Shown piece by piece: positions 1-10,182 of a stretch of 64,000 bases of DNA (positions are counted from its first letter, which is position 1; each line of letters opens with the position of its first letter). Under the pieces are notes generated by a model. That model worked only from the letters and a program-made list of their open reading frames with translations, made no database searches and had not been told where the DNA came from. The stretch covers positions 5,722,353-5,786,352 of the forward strand of contig CP054936.1 of the NCBI GenBank assembly GCA_013364255.1. The letters run 5' to 3'. The stretch comes from Streptomyces seoulensis. Lineage in GTDB: Bacteria > Actinomycetota > Actinomycetes > Streptomycetales > Streptomycetaceae. The position numbers and the translations under genes were made by a program.

Positions 1-125
1 AGGAGGCCAAGGCCGCGATGTACTCGGCCGTCGGCTACGACGACATCGACTACTCGCCGTTCGGCTCCGGCTCCGGCCAGGCCGTCCCCCTGGAGGACTA
101 CGACTACGGTCCGTACAACCAGTAG
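1..125 (+). CDS. rpoC: RNA polymerase beta' subunit, C-terminal end (partial)
   Basis: Only the last 40 codons are present, read from base 3 and ending in TAG at 123-125. The tail has the acidic/aromatic, Gly/Ser-rich ending of actinobacterial RpoC (SPFGSGSG, then EDYDYGPYNQ). The beta' subunit forms much of the catalytic cleft of RNA polymerase. Identity also rests on context: a terminator follows at once and the str operon (rpsL, rpsG, fusA, tuf) lies downstream, the usual rpoBC-str order in Streptomyces. The 5' part lies outside the window, so catalytic motifs cannot be checked. Confidence 0.9.
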   Translation, partial: EAKAAMYSAVGYDDIDYSPFGSGSGQAVPLEDYDYGPYNQ

Positions 126-145
126 GACACCTGCCTGACGCACTG

Positions 146-178
146 AAGGGCGGCCACTCCCAGGGGGTGGCCGCCCTT
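146..178 (+). terminator. Rho-independent-type terminator after rpoC
   Basis: A perfect 12-bp GC-rich stem (146-157 pairs with 167-178) with a 9-nt loop starts 20 nt after the rpoC stop. It lacks a long T tract, as is common in Streptomyces. It should separate rpoBC transcription from the str operon. Confidence 0.8.
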
Positions 179-243
179 CGGCGTCCGCTCCACGACGGTG
201 GGCCGCCCCTGACATCAAAAGATTTCACGATGCGTCGAGTTGA

Positions 244-591
244 GTGAGGGTGCCGGTGGGAGGGCCCTGCCGGCGACGGTCCTCTACGGTGCCTGCGCGA
301 TCGGGCCGCAGCTGGTCACGTAGGCCCTGGTCGGCGCTCTGCGTGGCCTTGCCGGCCATCGCCGGGGTGACCCCGCTGCCGCGGCCCCACGACGCTTGGA
401 GCCCCGGTTTCCCGGTCATGCCGCCCCTGGGGCCGCAGCCGCCGGCCGCGTCGGGGCGGTTCGGTGCCGTGGCGCTCGCGGCGGCGCTGCCGCTCGCCGA
501 CGTCCTGGCCTGGAAGGGAAGACTCGGCAGGCAAAAGGATCAAGAGGACATCAAGTTGATCCGCGACCACCTGGGGCACCCGAAAGCGTGA
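244..591 (+). pseudogene. Possible gene remnant in the rpoC-rpsL gap
   Basis: The 687-nt gap between rpoC and rpsL holds one weak open frame of 115 codons with no convincing ribosome-binding site. Its first 80 residues look like random high-GC translation (Arg/Pro/Ala-rich). The last 30 or so (ADVLAWKGRLGRQKDQEDIK) resemble the end of nucleotidyltransferase-type proteins, where a Lys and an R-x-KD-xx-DI pattern recur. I infer a decayed fragment rather than a working gene; the family resemblance is only a pattern match. The rest of the gap holds the str promoter and leader. Confidence 0.3.
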
Positions 592-640
592 GTTCCCTCA
601 CCCGAGGCAGACCGGCGTGTCGGGGTGGGACGCATTTGTT

Positions 641-669
641 TTGACCGAAGTCCGTGAGGTAGGTACGCT
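641..669 (+). promoter_or_regulatory. str operon promoter (HrdB-type)
   Basis: TTGACC at 641-646 and TACGCT at 664-669 are separated by exactly 17 nt, a close match to the principal sigma factor (HrdB) consensus. It lies about 195 nt upstream of rpsL, leaving a long 5' leader. No other gene start is nearby on this strand. Confidence 0.75.
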
Positions 670-770
670 CAGACCTTGTGCCTGGGGTGTGCCCTGGCTC
701 TCGTGCGTGCCTTCAGACCGCGTCGGGGGCCGCTATCGGCCACCGCAATCTGCGCCTCTTTCTGCTCGTG

Positions 771-815
771 CGGCGGGAGTCCGCGGGATTCGACACACCC
801 GACCGCGTGGGTCGG
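771..815 (+). promoter_or_regulatory. rpsL leader element shared with the rpsJ leader
   Basis: CGGCGGGAG at 771-779, then a 25-nt block at 791-815 made of CGACACA and a hairpin (CCGACC, a 5-nt loop, GGTCGG). The same 25 nt occur without change at 27012-27036 in the rpsJ leader, also after CGGCGGGAG. The block ends 50 nt before the rpsL start, so it would lie in the mRNA leader. A shared RNA control element for the str and S10 operons is my inference. Confidence 0.6.
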
Positions 816-865
816 CGATGTTCCAGGTTAGCTGTACCTATCGGCACACAGAAACCGGAGAAGTA

Positions 866-1237
866 GTGCCTACGATCCAGCAGCTGGTCCGTAAGGGCCG
901 GCAGGACAAGGTCGAGAAGAACAAGACGCCCGCACTCGAGGGTTCGCCCCAGCGTCGTGGCGTCTGCACGCGTGTGTTCACGACCACCCCGAAGAAGCCG
1001 AACTCGGCCCTGCGTAAGGTCGCGCGTGTGCGTCTGACCAGCGGTATCGAGGTCACTGCTTACATTCCGGGTGAGGGACACAACCTGCAGGAGCACTCCA
1101 TCGTGCTCGTGCGCGGCGGCCGTGTGAAGGACCTGCCGGGTGTTCGCTACAAGATCATCCGCGGCTCGCTCGACACCCAGGGTGTCAAGAACCGCAAGCA
1201 GGCTCGCAGCCGTTACGGCGCCAAGAAGGAGAAGTAA
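866..1237 (+). CDS. rpsL: 30S ribosomal protein S12
   Basis: S12 lies at the decoding centre of the 30S subunit and helps monitor codon-anticodon pairing. The GTG start at 866 follows GGAG at 857-860 and gives 123 aa, the normal length. The universal segments TTTPKKPNSALRK and RGGRVKDLPGVRYK are intact. Lys43 and Lys88, where substitutions give streptomycin resistance or altered antibiotic production in Streptomyces, are both the wild-type lysine. First gene of the str operon; rpsG starts 2 nt after the stop. An upstream in-frame extension is leader sequence and does not belong to S12. Confidence 0.98.
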   Translation: MPTIQQLVRKGRQDKVEKNKTPALEGSPQRRGVCTRVFTTTPKKPNSALRKVARVRLTSGIEVTAYIPGEGHNLQEHSIVLVRGGRVKDLPGVRYKIIRGSLDTQGVKNRKQARSRYGAKKEK

Positions 1238-1239
1238 GA

Positions 1240-1710
1240 ATGCCTCGTAAGGGCCCCGCCCCGAAGCGCCCGGTCATCATCGACCCGGTCTACGGTTCTC
1301 CTCTGGTGACCTCCCTCATCAACAAGGTGCTGCTGAACGGTAAGCGCTCCACCGCCGAGCGCATCGTCTACGGCGCCATGGAGGGTCTGCGTGAGAAGAC
1401 GGGCAACGACCCGGTCATCACGCTGAAGCGCGCGCTGGAGAACATCAAGCCGACCCTCGAGGTCAAGTCCCGCCGTGTCGGTGGCGCCACCTACCAGGTG
1501 CCGATCGAGGTCAAGCCCGGTCGCGCCAACACCCTCGCGCTGCGCTGGCTGGTCGGTTACTCCCGCGCCCGTCGCGAGAAGACCATGACCGAGCGCCTGC
1601 TCAACGAGCTCCTCGACGCCTCCAACGGCCTGGGCGCCGCTGTGAAGAAGCGCGAGGACACGCACAAGATGGCCGAGTCCAACAAGGCCTTCGCGCACTA
1701 CCGCTGGTAG
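1240..1710 (+). CDS. rpsG: 30S ribosomal protein S7
   Basis: S7 is a primary binder of the 16S rRNA 3' major domain and nucleates assembly of the 30S head. The product is 156 aa, typical for the family, starting MPRKGPAPKRP and ending in KAFAHYRW. The start is 2 nt after the rpsL stop, and its ribosome-binding site (AAGGAGAAG) overlaps the end of rpsL, so translation is probably coupled. In other bacteria S7 represses its own operon; no such site could be identified here. Confidence 0.98.
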   Translation: MPRKGPAPKRPVIIDPVYGSPLVTSLINKVLLNGKRSTAERIVYGAMEGLREKTGNDPVITLKRALENIKPTLEVKSRRVGGATYQVPIEVKPGRANTLALRWLVGYSRARREKTMTERLLNELLDASNGLGAAVKKREDTHKMAESNKAFAHYRW

Positions 1711-1749
1711 TCGCTACCCACATCGAGACCGAGAGAAGACTGAAGCCTT

Positions 1750-3876
<2,127 letters not shown>

Positions 3877-4032
3877 CTCAGCCGAGTTCCAGCCCTTAGG
3901 CTTGACTCCGGAGCCTCGCGGGGCATTCCACCGCAAACGCGGCGGGAATGCCCCCGGGATCCGGGCCATCCAGCAAAGATCACCTGGCGCCGATGAGTAA
4001 GGCGTACAGAACCACTCCACAGGAGGACCCCA
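3877..4032 (+). promoter_or_regulatory. fusA-tuf spacer with hairpin and candidate tuf promoter
   Basis: TTGACT at 3902-3907 looks like a -35 box, but no good -10 box lies 16-18 nt downstream. A strong hairpin occupies 3920-3954: a 10-bp outer stem (GGGGCATTCC with its complement) plus an inner CCGC/GCGG stem closing an AAAC loop. A tuf1-specific promoter in this spacer has been described in other Streptomyces, so one is expected here. Its exact position is not clear from sequence. AGGAGG at 4021-4026 is the tuf ribosome-binding site. Confidence 0.45.
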
Positions 4033-5226
<1,194 letters not shown>

Positions 5227-5265
5227 TCTCGGCCCGGTAGCCGCAGCGTGAGCTGAGCACCGGGG

Positions 5266-5300
5266 AGGGCCCGTACGACTTCGGTCGTACGGGCCCTTTC
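5266..5300 (+). terminator. Terminator of the str operon
   Basis: A perfect 14-bp stem (5266-5279 with 5284-5297) is closed by a C(TTCG)G tetraloop, one of the most stable RNA loops, and followed by TTTC. It lies 40 nt after the tuf stop. Confidence 0.92.
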
Positions 5301-5489
5301 GCCTGCCCGGGAGTCCTCCGGGACGGCCGCCGCCTGGTTTCCCGGTGCGCGGTGGGAACGGCCGAGGCCGTCCGTGCGTGAGTGATCATGTACCCCTACC
5401 GGTTGGATCACGTCTCCCGCGCCCTTCCGTTCCGTCCGGCCCGCGCGGACCGCGGAGGAGTGGCCGGGCCGTCCGAAGAGAGTGGGCCA

Positions 5490-6743
5490 GTGAGTACCGT
5501 TCCGCCGTCCGAGCAGCCCGACGAGCCGTCCGGCGACCAGCCGGCCATATCCGACGAGCAGTGGGAGGCGTTCCTGCGCGAGTCGGTGGAGGGCGGCGGC
5601 GCTCCGCCGCCCAAGGAGCCCTCCGCCCGGGCGCGGATGGTGGCCCGGCGGCTGCGCGAGGAGGAGGCCGAGGCGGCGCGGCGCGACGACGACGGCGGCG
5701 GCCGCCGGAGCCGGTGGCGTCGCCGTCCGGCGGCTCCCCAGCCGCGCGGCCCCCGCGCCTGGACTCCGGCCGACCCGCCCACCGGGGCCGCCCGGCGGAC
5801 GGCCGACGGACGCGGACGGCGCCGGCGCGGCCTGTGGCCGGTGCTCGGCGTGGTGCTCGCGGTGGCTGTCGCCCTGGTCGCCGTACGGCCCGCACTGCTC
5901 CTGGACCGGCTTCCCGGACACCGGACGGCGGCCGACGCCGGCCACGCCGCACCGTCGCCGCTGCCCGCCGAGACGGCCCTGCCGAGCAGCGCCCCCGGCG
6001 CGGCCGGCCCCGGTACGCCCACGCTCGCCCACCCGTTCCGCGGCTCGCCCGCACAGGCCTGGGCCGACGGCGCCGACGCCATCGAACTGCCGCGGGCCGA
6101 GGCCGTGGCCGGACTGGGCGAGGACGACGTGGCGCTCGCGCTGCGCCGCACCAAGGAATTCCTGATCGCCACGAACCTGGACCCGGCCGTCCTGCGCGGC
6201 GGGCAGCCGGCGAAGGCGATGGCGCTGCTGGACCCGCGGCAGCCGGGAACGCTGTCCGGACTGCGGCGCTCGCTGAGCGCCCCCGACCGCGCGCACGATC
6301 CGGTCGACCTCGTCACCCGGTTCGACCCGGCCGAGGTACGGCCGGCCGGCGACACGGTGAAGGTGCGCGGCCACCTGTCCTTCAGCGCCGGACGGGCCGG
6401 CCAGGTGAAGGTGCGCGCCGACTACACCTTTGTCTACCCGCTGGTGCGGGCGGGCGCGGGCGACGGCACGGTGGCCCGTACCGTCGTCCGCCGCGCACTG
6501 ACCATGAACCTGGTCGACCCGGCCCGGTGGAAGGCCACCCCGGGCAAGCTGTCGATCGAGCGGTACAGCGCGTACACCTACAACAACGAGTGCGGTGTCC
6601 ACGACGGTTACGCGCACCCCGTCTTCCCCGGCGCCGGCCCGACCGCCTCCCCGGCCACCGGCCCCACCGTCGACCCGTACGACCGCAGCCGGGCCCTGGA
6701 GGACCGGAAGCCGGACGAGTGCGGGGAGGTCACCCGCACCTGA
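5490..6743 (+). CDS. Single-pass membrane protein of unknown function
   Basis: I chose the GTG at 5490 because a GA-rich ribosome-binding site (GAAGAGAG) precedes it and an acidic, Pro/Glu-rich start typical of Streptomyces membrane proteins follows; the product is 417 aa. The first 90 residues are charged and probably disordered, then Arg-rich. One transmembrane helix (GLWPVLGVVLAVAVALVAV) follows near residue 115, with about 280 extracellular residues behind it. That domain has two Cys near its end (NNECG, PDECG) that could form a disulfide. No catalytic motif was recognised. It is monocistronic, between the str terminator and a convergent protease gene. Confidence 0.75.
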   Translation: MSTVPPSEQPDEPSGDQPAISDEQWEAFLRESVEGGGAPPPKEPSARARMVARRLREEEAEAARRDDDGGGRRSRWRRRPAAPQPRGPRAWTPADPPTGAARRTADGRGRRRRGLWPVLGVVLAVAVALVAVRPALLLDRLPGHRTAADAGHAAPSPLPAETALPSSAPGAAGPGTPTLAHPFRGSPAQAWADGADAIELPRAEAVAGLGEDDVALALRRTKEFLIATNLDPAVLRGGQPAKAMALLDPRQPGTLSGLRRSLSAPDRAHDPVDLVTRFDPAEVRPAGDTVKVRGHLSFSAGRAGQVKVRADYTFVYPLVRAGAGDGTVARTVVRRALTMNLVDPARWKATPGKLSIERYSAYTYNNECGVHDGYAHPVFPGAGPTASPATGPTVDPYDRSRALEDRKPDECGEVTRT

Positions 6744-6814
6744 GCGGGGGCCGTCCGCGCGGAGGCACGTCCAGGGGGCCGGTCAGTGAGCCGGTCAGTG
6801 TTCCGGTCGGTGCT

Positions 6815-8218
6815 TCAGGCGCGCTGCCACAGCGCGGGCACGTTCGGCGGCTCCCAGCCCGGCTGGGCCTGGTGGGCCTGGAGGCAGCGGTAGGCGGCGC
6901 CGCCGTAGGTGACCGTGTCGCCCGCCTGGTAGACGGTGCCGGCCGCCCAGGTGCCGCCCGGGTTGCCGGGGCCCGGGTCGCCGGGGTCGCCGGGGCCGCT
7001 CGTGGTGGTCTTCAGGGTCAGCCCGTAGGCGGACAGGATCGGGTTGACGGGCTGGAAGTACGTCGTCCCGCCGCTCGTGCAGTCGCCGGAGCCGCCCGAG
7101 GTGACGCCCTGCGCCTGGCTGCCGGAGATGAAGGAGCCGCCCGAGTCGCCGGGCTCCGCGCACACCGAAGTACGGGTCACCCCGGAGACGGTGCCCTCCT
7201 GGTAGGTGACGCTGGTGTTGAGCTGCTGGACGGTGCCGCAGTGCCACCCGGTGGTCGAGCCGGAACGGCACACCGACGCCCCCACGGTCGCCACCGTGGA
7301 CCCGGTCACCTGGAGGTTCTGGCCGCTCTGGTTGACGTAGGGGGTCGCGGTCCAGCTGGAGTTGGCCGCCACCCAGGCCATGTCGTTGCCGGGGAAGACC
7401 GAGGCCTGGAAGGTGCCCTGGGAGACCTGGTTGGCACCGGTGGTGGGGTAGCCGGCGCGGCCGCAGTGGCCGGCCGTGGCGAAACCCTGCTGGGTGCCGC
7501 GGGTGATCGGGAAGCCGATCGAACAGCGGGTGTTGCCGTTGATGTAGTACGCGTCGCCGCCCCGCAGGTCGTACAGCGGGCGGGGACGCCCGGCCGACGT
7601 CACGACCCTGGCGAGGGAGGCGTCCACCCCGGCCGCCGCCAGCAGGGAACGCGCGGCGGCCGGCCGTACCGCCTCGACCACCAGCGTGTTGGTGCGCACG
7701 TCGACGTACCAGGCCGGGGTGTCGGCGGTGTCGGCGGTGTCCCGGTGCGCGGCCGCCCGGTCCAGACGGGCCTTCGCCGAGTCCAGCGCGGTCAGCGAGT
7801 GCCGTACGACCGCCGGTTCGGCGCCCCGCGCGCGGATCGCCGCGGCGTCGGCGGCGTCGGTGGTCGCCACGGTCAGCGTGCCCGAGTCGGCGCCGTGCAC
7901 CCAGGCGCCCGCGAAGTCGGCGCCCAGGGCGGCCCGCAGCCGTCCGGCGGTGGCGCCGGCCGCCGCCTCGTTCGACAGCCGCCGCTCGGCCTGCCGCCGG
8001 TCGATGCCCAGGTCGCGCTGCATGGCGTGCAGGACGGCGGCGGAGGTGTCGGCGGTGCGCAGGGTCTCGGCGGCCGTCGGCGCCGACGCCCGCGGCTGCG
8101 CGGCGGGCGCGGCGCCGGGGACCGTTCCGGCGCTCGCCGTGCCGTTCAGCCCCGTCAGGACCAGGGCGCCGGTCACCGCGGCGGCGGCCAGGGCGGCTCC
8201 GGTGGGTAGCTGGAGCAT
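6815..8218 (-). CDS. Secreted streptogrisin C-like serine protease with chitin-binding domain
   Basis: A 467-aa S1-family protease, start ATG at 8218 behind GAGGAG. Order: signal peptide (1-30), an alpha-lytic-type propeptide (about 50-210), then a mature chymotrypsin-fold domain starting near LYDLRGGDAY (215-400). The triad is visible: His251 in TAGHCG, Asp279 in PGNDMAWV, Ser359 in GDSGGS. Paired cysteines fit the disulfides of streptogrisins. A Gly/Pro/Asp linker leads to a C-terminal carbohydrate-binding module (about 423-467; TWAAGTVYQAGD and three Trp), as in streptogrisin C, which binds chitin. Probably a self-processed extracellular enzyme for breaking down protein on chitin. A LysR gene lies 196 nt upstream on the same strand. 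Confidence 0.93.
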   Translation of the reverse strand: MLQLPTGAALAAAAVTGALVLTGLNGTASAGTVPGAAPAAQPRASAPTAAETLRTADTSAAVLHAMQRDLGIDRRQAERRLSNEAAAGATAGRLRAALGADFAGAWVHGADSGTLTVATTDAADAAAIRARGAEPAVVRHSLTALDSAKARLDRAAAHRDTADTADTPAWYVDVRTNTLVVEAVRPAAARSLLAAAGVDASLARVVTSAGRPRPLYDLRGGDAYYINGNTRCSIGFPITRGTQQGFATAGHCGRAGYPTTGANQVSQGTFQASVFPGNDMAWVAANSSWTATPYVNQSGQNLQVTGSTVATVGASVCRSGSTTGWHCGTVQQLNTSVTYQEGTVSGVTRTSVCAEPGDSGGSFISGSQAQGVTSGGSGDCTSGGTTYFQPVNPILSAYGLTLKTTTSGPGDPGDPGPGNPGGTWAAGTVYQAGDTVTYGGAAYRCLQAHQAQPGWEPPNVPALWQRA

Positions 8219-8414
8219 GGGGGTCTCCTCGGTTTCGGTGGGGAGGTGCGGAAACCGTAGGAAGGCCCGACCGGGCGACGTAAGCCTCCGGTTGACCCCC
8301 GTGGCCGGTGTTATGGGAGGGGGCGGGTGTGTGGGGCGGTGGAGGGGCGGGAGAGGAGGCAAGGGGCCACGTCGGGGCCGGCCGTGTGGGGCGGCGGAGG
8401 GGAGGGAGAGGGGG

Positions 8415-9392
8415 TCAAAGGGGGAGGCCCGGGCCGGTCGTGTGGTGGCCGCCGCCCGCGAGCCAGCCGGCGTAGCTCTCGCTGCGGGCCGCCGCGTCCG
8501 TGTGCGCGCTGCGCGCCTGGGCGAGGACGGTCGCCGCCGTCTCCGCGCGCTGGGTCGCCGGGTGCCAGCCCAGCAGGTGCCGCCAGCGCAGCGGGGTGCC
8601 GGCCAGCGGCCGGGTGGCGATGCCGGGCGTGGTGGGGAAGGTGGCCCGGCACAGCCCCACCGCCCGGCCCACCTGGACCAGGTGCGCGCAGGAGGCGATG
8701 TCCGTCTCGTACATCCGGCCGGGGGAGAAGCCGGCCCGGGCGCACGCGGCGGTGAAGCAGTCGGCGAAGCAGCCGTCGCCGGGCACGCACGCCCACTCCT
8801 CGTCCGCCAGCTCGGCCAGCTCCACCTCGGGCGCGCGGACGAGCGGGTGTGCCTCGGGGAGCATGACGAAGACCGGGTCTACGGCGAACTCCTGCCAGAC
8901 CAGGTGTTCCGCGTCCGGCGGCGTGGCGTTGCCGCAGGCTCCGGCGACGGCGAAGTCGAGGCGGCCCTCGGCGAGCAGCGCGGCGAGCTCGCGTTCCGAC
9001 CAGGAGGCGTGCGTGGTCACCTGGGCGTCGGGCGCGGCGGCGGCCAGCAGGTCCACCAGGGCGCCCAGCAGCGGTCCGTGCGTGCTGCCCAGGCGCAGCC
9101 GCTGCGCCTTGCGTCCGGCGCGGGCGCGGGCGAACCGGGCGGCCTCCTGCTGGAGTTCGCTCACCGCGGGCAGGACGAGCCGGGCCCGCTCCAGTACCAG
9201 TTCGCCCAGCGCGGTGGCGCGCACTCCGTGCCGTCCGCGTTCGAACAACTCGCCGCCCAGGGTGCGTTCGATGCGTCTGAGCTGGGCGCTCAGTGCGGGT
9301 TGCGCGAGGCCCAGGGCCGTCGCCGCCCGGGTGAGACTGCCCGCCTCGGCGATCGCCCGGACCGTCTTGAGGTGCCGCAACTCAAGCTCCAT
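8415..9392 (-). CDS. LysR-family transcriptional regulator
   Basis: A 325-aa LysR regulator. The N-terminal winged helix-turn-helix is clear (residues 1-60, MELELRHLKTVRAIAEAGSL, then AATALGLAQPALSAQLRRIE), followed by a linker helix and a periplasmic-binding-like effector domain (about 90-300). LysR proteins usually sense a small molecule and regulate a neighbouring or divergent gene. The downstream gene is the streptogrisin-like protease, and the divergent side holds the type VII-like block at 9612. Which one it controls cannot be read from the sequence. Three cysteines in the effector domain (VPGDGCFADCFTAAC) are unusual but not diagnostic of redox sensing. Confidence 0.93.
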   Translation of the reverse strand: MELELRHLKTVRAIAEAGSLTRAATALGLAQPALSAQLRRIERTLGGELFERGRHGVRATALGELVLERARLVLPAVSELQQEAARFARARAGRKAQRLRLGSTHGPLLGALVDLLAAAAPDAQVTTHASWSERELAALLAEGRLDFAVAGACGNATPPDAEHLVWQEFAVDPVFVMLPEAHPLVRAPEVELAELADEEWACVPGDGCFADCFTAACARAGFSPGRMYETDIASCAHLVQVGRAVGLCRATFPTTPGIATRPLAGTPLRWRHLLGWHPATQRAETAATVLAQARSAHTDAAARSESYAGWLAGGGHHTTGPGLPL

Positions 9393-9611
9393 GCAGGGAG
9401 CTTGCGACGCGTACGGCAGGGGGGCAAGGGGTTGGTCCGGACCACTGGAGGCACGGCGGCGCGCTCCGGACGGTCTCTGGCGCGGCGGCGGGCCGGGGCC
9501 GGGGCGGTGCCGGGCCGGCCCCGGGGCCGGAACCGTGACGAAGTACGGCGTCGTTCGGTTGAGGTGCTGGAGAGTGTCGGTGCGGCCAGCGCGGCGAGGG
9601 ACGGTGGAACG

Positions 9612-10112
9612 GTGACAGTCGGCTCCGGACCGGAGGACCTGGTCTCCTCGCCCGCCGAGAAGCGGGCCGCGGAGCACGCCATCGCGAAGGACATCGAGCC
9701 CGGCACGGTCAGCGCGGGCCGGTGGGCGGACGAGGAGACCCGGGCGGCGGTGCGGGCCTTCGGCGCCCGGGACGGGGGCGGCTGGCTCACCTCGTCCGCC
9801 CTGCGCGGGGCCCACCGCACCTGGGCGGACCAGGTCCGGAACCTGATGAACCGCCTCGGCTCGGAGAAGGACGCGCTGGGCGCCGGTCACCGGGTGCTGA
9901 CCAGCGCGGACCTGGCGGTCGGCTCGGCGCTGCGGGAATCGGGGGCGCTGGGGCGGTCGGGGTCGGGGTCGGTGCCGGCTTCGGCGGCGGCTTCGGCTTC
10001 GGCGGCGGCTTCGGCGTCGGGTGGGCAGACGGGGCCGTCCGTGCCACCTGTGCCACCCGTGCCGCCCGTCCCGGCGGCGCCGCGACCCGCGTCCGCGCTG
10101 GACGAGTACTGA
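9612..10112 (+). CDS. Small helical protein of a type VII-like locus, unknown function
   Basis: Start GTG at 9612 is my choice (166 aa); an upstream in-frame GTG near 9560 cannot be excluded. Residues about 35-110 look helical, with a Trp-containing stretch (RTWADQVRNLMNRL) and an ending (DLAVGSALRESG) like the second helix of WXG100-type proteins. The last 50 residues are Ser/Ala then Pro-rich (repeated PPV), likely disordered. The downstream gene, 70 nt away, encodes a clear WXG-containing protein, so this is probably a partner or cargo-like protein. No enzyme motif is visible. Confidence 0.65.
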   Translation: MTVGSGPEDLVSSPAEKRAAEHAIAKDIEPGTVSAGRWADEETRAAVRAFGARDGGGWLTSSALRGAHRTWADQVRNLMNRLGSEKDALGAGHRVLTSADLAVGSALRESGALGRSGSGSVPASAAASASAAASASGGQTGPSVPPVPPVPPVPAAPRPASALDEY

Positions 10113-10182
10113 CCGTACCGGCTCGTACCGGCAGGGGGCACGGGGTTCACGGGCGGGCGAGCAGGAGGAGAAGGGAGCGACG

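Noticed and set aside
5382..5489. Longer N-terminus for the membrane protein at 5490
   Set aside because: The added 36 residues come from leader sequence behind the terminator and have no ribosome-binding site.
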